Source of the DNA: Sphingobium yanoikuyae
GTDB lineage: Bacteria; Pseudomonadota; Alphaproteobacteria; Sphingomonadales; Sphingomonadaceae
Assembly: GCF_013001025.1 (NCBI RefSeq)
Contig: NZ_CP053021.1
Coordinates: 3,252,001 to 3,316,000, forward strand
Length of the DNA stretch: 64,000 nucleotides
Reading direction: 5' to 3'
Position numbers and translations under genes: made by a program. A model generated the notes under the pieces. It did not search any database and was not told the origin of the DNA. It saw only the letters and a program-made list of their open reading frames with translations. This document shows positions 8,355-14,176 of this stretch, one piece after another (within the stretch, counting starts at the first letter, position 1; the number at the start of each line of letters is the position of its first letter).

Positions 8355-8609
8355 ATGATCCGCACGCTCGCCGCAACGCGCGCCGCGCCCACGCCCAAGA
8401 CCAACCAGCGTCTTGCCTGGAACGATATCGAGGCGCTGCCCACCTATGCTGCCATGGCGCTCTGCTTCGCCTGCGCCTGGCTGGCGATCAGCGACAGCAC
8501 CCCCACCATCTATGCGACCATCCTGAAGGCGGTCGGCATCATCGGCGGCATGGCGCTGCGCCATGCCTGGCTGAAACTGGATGAAGCCGACGGCACGGAC
8601 ATCGCCTGA
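8355..8609 (+). CDS. Small two-helix membrane protein, unknown function
   Basis: An 84-residue protein with a short basic N-terminus and two hydrophobic segments (about residues 31-47 and 52-67) joined by a short turn. The ATG at 8355 is preceded by GGAAAGGA at good distance. I do not recognise a family. It starts 231 bp from the divergent LysR gene and ends 23 bp before the bestrophin-like gene, so the two are probably co-transcribed. The LysR protein could act on this divergent promoter. Confidence 0.65.
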   Translation: MIRTLAATRAAPTPKTNQRLAWNDIEALPTYAAMALCFACAWLAISDSTPTIYATILKAVGIIGGMALRHAWLKLDEADGTDIA

Positions 8610-8632
8610 CCCCGTAGAGAACCGCTCCCCCT

Positions 8633-9529
8633 ATGATCGTCGGACGTGCCCCACGTATCCGCCAGAGTTTCCAGACCGCGTGGCGCGCGCTGATCGCGCT
8701 GTTCTTCTGGGATCTGGCGGTCACCATCTTCTACTTCATCTCGCCCTTCAAGGCGCCGGCCCTGCCGCTGACCATCTTCGGCACCGCCCTCGCCCTGGTA
8801 CTCGGCTTCCGCGTCAACTCCGCCTATCAGCGCTGGTGGGAAGGCCGCATCCTGTGGGGTGCGATGGTCAATGTCTCGCGCAGTTGGGCACGCGCGGTGA
8901 TGAACTTCATCCCCGACCGGGTCGAAACGGCGGACCTGCGTCAGACCCTGGTCGAACGCCATATCGCCTATGTCCAAGCCCTGCGCTGCCAGCTCCGCCG
9001 GATCGATCCGGCGCCCGACGTGCGCCGCGTGCTCGCCGGCCCGGAGATTCCGGAGGAAGTTCCGGAACTGGGCCGCCGCAATCCCGCCAACGGCCTGCTC
9101 GACGGGTCGGGTCGCCGGGTCGAACAGGCCCGCGCGGATGGCTGGATCGACAGCATCCAGCAGACCCAGATCGAACGGCTGCTGGTCGACATGTCGAACG
9201 CGCAGGGCGGCATGGAGCGGATCAAGAACACGCCGCTGCCCGCCCAGTATCGCAGCTTCCCCAAATTCTTCACCCGGCTCTTCTGCATCCTGCTGCCGAT
9301 CGGCCTGGTCGAAACGTTGGGCATCGCCACCCCGGTGGGATCAGCGGCCGCGGGCTTCATGTATCTCGCCGTGCTGCAGATCGGCGACGATCTGGTCGAT
9401 CCGTTCGGCAACGACGTCCACGACCTGCCGCTCGACAGCATCACCACCACGATCGAAGCGGACATGTGCGACACCCTCGGCCGCGAAGGGCCTCCGCCGG
9501 TCCAGCCGGTCGACGGCGTGCTCTGGTAA
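8633..9529 (+). CDS. Bestrophin-family (UPF0187/YneE) ion channel protein
   Basis: A 298-residue inner-membrane protein of the bacterial bestrophin family, pentameric channels for ions. Two N-terminal membrane helices (about residues 17-40 and 43-60) are followed by the family hallmark F-R-V-N-S-A-Y-Q-R-W-W-E-G-R, a long helical cytosolic middle, and a C-terminal hydrophobic pair (about 220-255). The tail contains G-D-D-L-V-D-P-F-G-N-D, the conserved D-P-F-G signature of the family. Length is normal. Bacterial homologues are often cation-selective, unlike animal chloride bestrophins. The selectivity of this one is unknown. Confidence 0.85.
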   Translation: MIVGRAPRIRQSFQTAWRALIALFFWDLAVTIFYFISPFKAPALPLTIFGTALALVLGFRVNSAYQRWWEGRILWGAMVNVSRSWARAVMNFIPDRVETADLRQTLVERHIAYVQALRCQLRRIDPAPDVRRVLAGPEIPEEVPELGRRNPANGLLDGSGRRVEQARADGWIDSIQQTQIERLLVDMSNAQGGMERIKNTPLPAQYRSFPKFFTRLFCILLPIGLVETLGIATPVGSAAAGFMYLAVLQIGDDLVDPFGNDVHDLPLDSITTTIEADMCDTLGREGPPPVQPVDGVLW

Positions 9530-9556
9530 AGCCAAAGATCGCCCGCCAAACCGGCC

Positions 9557-9659
9557 GTCATCCCGCATTCGATGCGGAATCCATTCAGCGCGCCCTCGTG
9601 GCGCACAATGGATCCCGAATCCTCCGACGAGTCCAGGAGAGCCTTTCGCCAGGATGACG
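9557..9659. repeat. Imperfect inverted repeat, ~103 bp
   Basis: The outer arms start GTCATCC and end GGATGAC, with an inner AATCCATT / AATGGAT pair and GCATTCGATGC folding within the left arm. This resembles common short palindromic repeats of sphingomonad genomes. Confidence 0.55.
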
Positions 9660-9693
9660 CTGATAGGGATCAACGTGTTTCGACCAGCAGCGG

Positions 9694-9834
9694 ACATTCC
9701 TCCCCGGTACGGGGAGGTGGCAGCGCGAAGCGCTGACGGAGGGGCAGGTGCCTCTTAGCGCTGCGCTATCCGGCCTGTGCCCCTCCACCACTCGCTACGC
9801 GAGCGGTCCCCCTCCCCGTGACGGGGAGGAATGT
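9694..9834. repeat. 141-bp element with 24-bp terminal inverted repeats
   Basis: The left end begins ACATTCCTCCCCGGTACGGG and the right end is its reverse complement with 22 of 24 positions matching. Each end also folds on itself (CCTCCCCG / CGGGGAGG). The interior holds two more hairpins (AGCGCGAAGCGCT and CTCGCTACGCGAG) flanked by GGAGGGGC and GCCCCTCC. No coding capacity was seen, so it looks like a non-autonomous palindromic element. Confidence 0.65.
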
Positions 9835-9888
9835 GTTGTTCACACCCATCCCGGCCCTTCGGCAAGCGTCGAATCTGTCCACGCCAGC

Positions 9889-10200
9889 CTAGCCCCGCTT
9901 CCCCTTACCCTCGATCAGCACCGCCTGCTGCCAGCGGCTTGGCGCCTTGTCGGTGCGGTGGATGCAGCCGGCCCAGCAGCAGGGCCGCTTCTTGCCCTCC
10001 TGCAATTCCTCGACAGTGCGCGCAATGCGCCGCGCGCGGGTCGCGGCCTGCTTGGCATCTTCGACCCAGCAGATGAACTCGTTGCGGCCAAGCGGCGTCA
10101 GCCCCTGCCACAGCGCGAAGATGCCGGCATCGGCCCGGATCGCCGCCTGCATGTCGTCGGCCGCCTCATGCACTATGCCCTGAAGGAAATCGTCCGCCAT
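9889..10200 (-). CDS. YdeI/OmpD-associated-like small protein
   Basis: A 103-residue protein resembling the short bacteriocin-protection YdeI/OmpD-associated family, recognisable by the LTPLGRNEFICWVEDAK segment and an Arg-rich helix (ARRIARTVEEL). The C-terminus is basic. The ATG at 10200 has GGAGAGG 5 nt upstream. It lies 30 bp downstream of the DUF2239 gene on the same strand, so the two may form an operon. The biochemical role of the family is not established. Confidence 0.6.
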   Translation of the reverse strand: MADDFLQGIVHEAADDMQAAIRADAGIFALWQGLTPLGRNEFICWVEDAKQAATRARRIARTVEELQEGKKRPCCWAGCIHRTDKAPSRWQQAVLIEGKGKRG

Positions 10201-10230
10201 CCAGCCTCTCCGATCATTGCGATGCGCAGG

Positions 10231-10746
10231 CTAGGCGGAAAAGGCCGGCTCCGCCAGCGCCAGACCATGCGCCCGGATCGCGCCGGGCCAGCCTTCCGCC
10301 GCTAGGTCGAACGCCGCCCTGTCCCTGGCATAGAGCGCGCGGATCGCCGCTTCATAGCCGGGCCGGTCGCCCGCCATCGCGGTCAGGAAATGATAGGCCG
10401 CATCCATCGCCGCGCGGGGCGACGGCTTGTCCGCACTCGCCTTCACTGCGTCCTCCACCAGCTGGCGCAACGTGGCGGAGGCGCCGCGCGGCTGCGCCGC
10501 CAGCCAGTCCCAATGGCGCGGCAGCAGGGTGATCTCGCGCGCCTGCACCCCCATCTTGGGTCGCCCCCGCCCCCGCGGCGGCGCATCGACCTGCAGGTCG
10601 ATATCCACCTGCCGTCCGGTGCTATCGTCGAACAGCAGGATATTCTGCGCGTCGTCCCCCATGGCACGCAGCGCCGCGCGCACCTCATCCTCGTCGCCGG
10701 TCGCGATCCAATAGTCGCCCGAAAAGGCCGTCAATGTGCGGTCCAT
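10231..10746 (-). CDS. DUF2239 family protein
   Basis: A 171-residue soluble protein that matches the DUF2239 pattern: an N-terminal (residues 1-50) sheet with T-G-R-Q-V-D-I-D-L, a Gly/Arg/Pro-rich turn (57-64, RGRGRPKMG), then E-I-T-L-L-P-R-H-W-D-W-L and a C-terminal A-M-D-A-A-Y-H-F-L helix bundle. The R-G-R-P-K-M-G stretch resembles an AT-hook-like tripeptide, which hints at nucleic acid contact, but this is speculation. The ATG at 10746 has AAGGAGAT upstream. The promoter region carries a long palindrome. Function unknown. Confidence 0.7.
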   Translation of the reverse strand: MDRTLTAFSGDYWIATGDEDEVRAALRAMGDDAQNILLFDDSTGRQVDIDLQVDAPPRGRGRPKMGVQAREITLLPRHWDWLAAQPRGASATLRQLVEDAVKASADKPSPRAAMDAAYHFLTAMAGDRPGYEAAIRALYARDRAAFDLAAEGWPGAIRAHGLALAEPAFSA

Positions 10747-10774
10747 GCCGAATCTCCTTCGACACGGGATTTAT

Positions 10775-10809
10775 TACCCGGATATAATAGAGTCAATAAT
10801 ATCCGGATT
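10775..10809. promoter_or_regulatory. Palindromic operator/promoter upstream of DUF2239 gene
   Basis: CCGGATAT (10778-10785) and ATATCCGG (10799-10806) form a perfect inverted repeat that extends imperfectly to 12 bp per arm. A minus-strand TTGACT (10796-10791) lies between the arms. A regulator bound here would cover the -35 region. The site sits about 30-60 bp upstream of the DUF2239 start. Confidence 0.45.
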
Positions 10810-10813
10810 AAAT

Positions 10814-11590
10814 TCAGATATCGCGCAGTTCGACCCAGGTCGGCGCATGATCGCTCGCCTTTTCCCGGCCACGAAACGCCTTGTCGACCTGGGCATCAAC
10901 CAGCCGGTCGGCCGCCGCCGGGCTCAGCAGCAGATGATCGATGCGGAAGCCCGCGTCGCGCGGCCAGGCACCGGCCTGATAGTCCCAATAGGTCCACACC
11001 CCACCGGCCGGATGGCGGGTCAGGATCGAATCGGTCCAGCCGTCGCCCAGCAGCCGGCGATAGGCCTCCCGGCTTTCGGGCTGCATCAGCGCATCGTCCG
11101 CCATCGCCTTGGGCGAATAGATGTCCACGTCGCGCGGGATGACATTATAGTCGCCGGCCAGGATGGCGGGCACTTCCTCCGCCCAGATTTCCGCCGCCCG
11201 CTCCCGCAGCCGCTTCATCCAGCGCAGCTTGTAATCGAATTTCGGCCCCGGCTGGGGATTGCCGTTGGGCAGGTAGATGCTGGCGACCCGCACCCCCTTC
11301 ACATCGGCTTCCAGATAACGGCTCTGCTCGTCCTCGGGCTCGCCCTCCAGGCCCCGGCGCACCTCCACCGGCTGGTCGCCGCGCGCCAGGATCGCCACGC
11401 CGTTGAAGCCCTTCTGCCCGTGCCAGATCACGCCATAGCCCGCATCCTCGATATCCTTGACCGGGAAGGTCTCGTCGGACGTCTTGATTTCCTGCAGGCA
11501 GGCAATGTCGGGCCGGGTCTCGTCCAGCCATTCCAGCAGGCGCGGCAGCCGCGCCTTGATGCCGTTGATGTTGAAGGTGGCGATACGCAT
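10814..11590 (-). CDS. xthA: Exodeoxyribonuclease III
   Basis: A 258-residue AP endonuclease/3'-5' exonuclease of the Xth family that repairs abasic sites in DNA. It begins M-R-I-A-T-F-N-I-N-G-I-K-A-R, with the metal-binding Glu in C-L-Q-E-I-K (near residue 34), the D-Y-N-V block (GDYNV, near 148), R-I-D-H-L-L, and the catalytic S-D-H-A-P-T-W close to the C-terminus. The ATG at 11590 gives the standard family start; the nine upstream in-frame codons do not match. Length is normal. The downstream neighbour is DUF2239, 67 bp away with its own promoter. Confidence 0.93.
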   Translation of the reverse strand: MRIATFNINGIKARLPRLLEWLDETRPDIACLQEIKTSDETFPVKDIEDAGYGVIWHGQKGFNGVAILARGDQPVEVRRGLEGEPEDEQSRYLEADVKGVRVASIYLPNGNPQPGPKFDYKLRWMKRLRERAAEIWAEEVPAILAGDYNVIPRDVDIYSPKAMADDALMQPESREAYRRLLGDGWTDSILTRHPAGGVWTYWDYQAGAWPRDAGFRIDHLLLSPAAADRLVDAQVDKAFRGREKASDHAPTWVELRDI

Positions 11591-11661
11591 AATGGACCTG
11601 TCTCTTTCGCTGTCCACTTCCCTTTAGAGAAGTGGGCTGCGTCTACAAGCCAATGCGCCGA

Positions 11662-11988
11662 TCAGACCGAGAAGCTGGTGCCGCAGCCGCAACCGGCGGT
11701 CGCGTTGGGATTGGTCACCTTGAACGCCGCGCCGCCCAGGTCCGACACGAAATCGACCGCGGAGCCGCGCACCAGGTCCAGGCTGACATCGTCCACCACC
11801 AGCGTCACGCCATCGCGCTCGACCGCCAGATCCTCGGCCTCCACCTGCTCGGCCAGGCCAAAACGATATTGGAAGCCCGAACAGCCGCCGCCTTCCACGG
11901 CCAGCCGCAATATGGCGGGCTTGCCCTGCTTGGCGGCGATCGCCGCGACGCGCGCGGCAGCGGAGGGGGTGAGGTCAATATCGGCCAT
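11662..11988 (-). CDS. erpA: A-type iron-sulfur carrier/insertion protein
   Basis: A 108-residue HesB/IscA-family protein that carries Fe-S clusters to target enzymes. The three ligand cysteines are at Cys36 (G-G-G-C-S-G-F-Q-Y) and Cys100/Cys102 in the C-terminal C-G-C-G. The sequence I-D-L-T-P-S-A-A-A-R and D-F-V-S-D-L-G-G fits the ErpA branch. It stands alone rather than in a suf or isc operon, which is usual for erpA. A strong terminator lies 20 bp upstream of its start, so it must have its own promoter within the short gap or overlapping that hairpin. Confidence 0.9.
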   Translation of the reverse strand: MADIDLTPSAAARVAAIAAKQGKPAILRLAVEGGGCSGFQYRFGLAEQVEAEDLAVERDGVTLVVDDVSLDLVRGSAVDFVSDLGGAAFKVTNPNATAGCGCGTSFSV

Positions 11989-12010
11989 GGCGCCTAGATA
12001 GGATCAAGCA

Positions 12011-12043
12011 AAAGCCCCGGCAACCCATGGGCGCCGGGGCTTT
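12011..12043 (-). terminator. Terminator after the M23 peptidase gene
   Basis: AAAGCCCCGGC (12011-12021) pairs perfectly with GCCGGGGCTTT (12033-12043). On the minus strand the stem ends in TTTT. It sits 28 bp past the peptidase stop codon. Confidence 0.8.
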
Positions 12044-12070
12044 GGAAAAGTCGGGATCAAAAGCGGTCGA

Positions 12071-12799
12071 TCAGTCGACGGCCTTTTCGTCCGCCTTGGT
12101 CGGGCCGCCCATGGCGACCGGCGGCTTGGTGTTCATCGCGATCAGATAGTCGGGACCGGCGACGAACGGGATCGGGTTGATCGCCGCGCCATCGACGCGG
12201 ACTTCATAATGGAGGTGGCTGCCGGTCGAACGGCCAGTCGACCCCATCAGGCCGATCACCTGACCGCGATGGACGTAGCTGTTGGGCGCAACCAGCAGCT
12301 TCGACATATGGCCGTAGCGGGTTTCCATGCCATTGCCGTGCGAGATCTGGACCAGGTTGCCATAACCGCTGGCCCAGCCGGCGCGGCTGATGATGCCGTC
12401 GGCGGTCGCGTGGATCGGGGTGCCGATCGGGCCGGGGATATCGATCCCCTTGTGCATGCGGGCGCTGCGGTTGAACGGGTCGGAACGCACGCCGAAGTTC
12501 GAGGTCAGCGACAGCTTCTCGACCGGGCGGCCCGAGGGGATATAGGCTGCGGTCTTGGCGTTGCCGTCCATGCGCTGCAGGCTGGAAAAGATGTTGGAGA
12601 AGCCGACATCGGCCGGGCCGAGCGCACTGGTATTGATTTCCGAGGCGTCGCCATATGGATCATCTTCATCCTTGGCGTTGGCCGGGGCTGCGGCGCACAT
12701 CACGCCTACCATGCCGACCATCCCGAAAATCTTGGCCGTCTTGCTGGCCGATTGGAACCAACGCGCACCCAGCGCATTCACAGTACGAAGAATCAACAT
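12071..12799 (-). CDS. M23 (LytM) family metallopeptidase, exported
   Basis: A 242-residue periplasmic zinc endopeptidase that would cleave peptidoglycan cross-bridges. A hydrophobic segment (residues 23-41, ending A-N-A) is a signal peptide or anchor. Zinc ligands are visible: His116 and Asp120 in H-K-G-I-D, and His197 in G-S-H-L-H-Y-E-V (with His195). This is the complete LytM active site, so it is probably a true enzyme rather than a degenerate EnvC/NlpD-type activator. The ATG at 12799 is the only reasonable start. It stands as a single-gene unit ending at a strong terminator. Confidence 0.9.
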   Translation of the reverse strand: MLILRTVNALGARWFQSASKTAKIFGMVGMVGVMCAAAPANAKDEDDPYGDASEINTSALGPADVGFSNIFSSLQRMDGNAKTAAYIPSGRPVEKLSLTSNFGVRSDPFNRSARMHKGIDIPGPIGTPIHATADGIISRAGWASGYGNLVQISHGNGMETRYGHMSKLLVAPNSYVHRGQVIGLMGSTGRSTGSHLHYEVRVDGAAINPIPFVAGPDYLIAMNTKPPVAMGGPTKADEKAVD

Positions 12800-12908
12800 G
12801 CCGACCCCGACTTATGCCCGCGAAGGCTTTTGCCTCTCGTGGGTTCCCCATGTTCAATAAAATGGCGACCTAGATCGCCCCCGCTGGATGCAGACTGCAA
12901 ATCGCCGC

Positions 12909-13718
12909 TCAGCTTGCAAGCGCGTCGTAGAAATCCCGCGTCAAACCGGCCTGCCGACGCGCCGAGTCGTTGAACGGTGGCTTAACGCTCCCCCGAAAAT
13001 GGCGTTTCACAAGGATTTGGTAATGTTTGACGGGGTCTAGGCCCAATCGGTTCGTCGCCTGGTTGAACCATGTCGTCCCGGCCGACACATGGCGAATCTC
13101 ATCCGTCATGATCCGCTGCAACATCCTTGCGGATATATGGTCGCCCACCCCCTCGAACCGCGCGATCGTCGACGGCGTGATATCCAGCGCACGGGCTTCC
13201 AGCACCATCGGCACCACGGCCAGCCGCGCCAGCGCATCGCCCGCCGTCTCGCTCGCCGCCTGCCACAGCCCGTCATGCGCGGGCAGCGCGCCATAATGGC
13301 TGCCCAACTGCCGCAGCCGCCGGTCGAGCAGCGCGAAATGCATCGCCTCGTCCGCGCCGACCCGCATCCATTCGTCGGTGAATCCCGCCGGAAATTCGCC
13401 GCCAAAGCGCCCGATCAGGTCGAACGCCAGGTCGATCGCGACAAACTCGATATGCGCCAGTGCGTGCAGCATCGCGATCCGCCCGCGATCCGTGCCCATC
13501 TTGCTGCGCTTGGGCATTTGCCCCGGCGGCAGCAGTTCGGGCGCATCGGGCCGGGCCGGCCGATCGGGCATCGCCACGTCGAACCGATGCGCCAGCCGGC
13601 CCAGTCGCCAGCTACGCGCCACCGCCCGCGCCGCCATCAGCTTGGCGGTCGGATCGGCGATATGGAGCACATGGGCGCACCCCGCGCCCACGGAATCGAT
13701 GGCAGGTGGCAGGGTCAA
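12909..13718 (-). CDS. DUF455 family ferritin-like protein
   Basis: A roughly 269-residue protein of the DUF455 family, a helical ferritin-like fold. The diagnostic motif S-K-M-G-T-D-R-G-R-I-A-M-L-H is followed by A-L-A-H-I-E-F, then D-E-A-M-H-F and D-E-I-R-H-V, giving the Glu/His set expected for a di-metal site. The start is most likely the TTG at 13718, which overlaps the TGA of bcp; the frame continues further upstream only as Arg/Gly-rich shadow of bcp. The first in-frame ATG would remove ~26 residues of the family's N-terminus. Physiological role unknown; it is coupled to bcp and glnE. Confidence 0.8.
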   Translation of the reverse strand: MTLPPAIDSVGAGCAHVLHIADPTAKLMAARAVARSWRLGRLAHRFDVAMPDRPARPDAPELLPPGQMPKRSKMGTDRGRIAMLHALAHIEFVAIDLAFDLIGRFGGEFPAGFTDEWMRVGADEAMHFALLDRRLRQLGSHYGALPAHDGLWQAASETAGDALARLAVVPMVLEARALDITPSTIARFEGVGDHISARMLQRIMTDEIRHVSAGTTWFNQATNRLGLDPVKHYQILVKRHFRGSVKPPFNDSARRQAGLTRDFYDALAS

Positions 13719-14176
13719 AGCGCCTTCGCCGCCTCCAGCACCTCGGCGGCGTGGCCCTTGACCTTGACCTTGGGCCAGACCCGCACGATCTTGCCGTCGC
13801 CGTCCGCCAGGAAGGTCGCCCGCGCGATCCCCATATATTGGCGGCCATAAAGCGACTTTTCGACCCAGGTGCCGAACGCCTCGCACGCCGTGCCCGGCTC
13901 GTCCGACGCCAGCGTCACCGCCAGCCCATATTTGTCTCTGAACTTCTTGAGCTTTGCCGGCTTGTCCTTCGACACGCCAACCACCGCCACGCCCAGCGCC
14001 GCGAAGTCGCTCGCCAGTTCGGTGAAATCCTTCGCCTCGCTGGTGCAGCCGGGCGTGTCCGCCTTGGGATAGAAATAGACCACCACCGGCTTGCCGCGAT
14101 AGCGCGCCAGGCTGAAATCCGCGCCATCCACATCCTTCAGCGCCACGTCGGGCAGCATCGCTCCCTGTTCAAGCAT
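13715..14176 (-). CDS. bcp: Thioredoxin-dependent peroxiredoxin, BCP/PrxQ type
   Basis: A 153-residue thiol peroxidase that reduces H2O2 and organic hydroperoxides. The peroxidatic Cys44 lies in T-P-G-C-T-S-E. The classical BCP resolving cysteine five residues later is absent (Asp/Lys there). The only other cysteine is Cys98 (G-T-A-C-E-A-F), so it may work as a 1-Cys or atypical enzyme. The ATG at 14176 has an excellent CAGGAGG site and overlaps the end of glnE by 8 bp. Downstream DUF455 overlaps by 4 bp. The glnE-bcp-DUF455 order implies one transcript. Confidence 0.92.
   Translation of the reverse strand: MLEQGAMLPDVALKDVDGADFSLARYRGKPVVVYFYPKADTPGCTSEAKDFTELASDFAALGVAVVGVSKDKPAKLKKFRDKYGLAVTLASDEPGTACEAFGTWVEKSLYGRQYMGIARATFLADGDGKIVRVWPKVKVKGHAAEVLEAAKAL

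Larger units (their letters stand above)
9530..9888. other. 359-bp spacer made largely of palindromic repeats
   Basis: No gene seen. Two separate inverted-repeat units (9557-9659 and 9694-9834) fill most of the gap between the bestrophin-like gene and the convergent YdeI-like gene. Confidence 0.7.
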
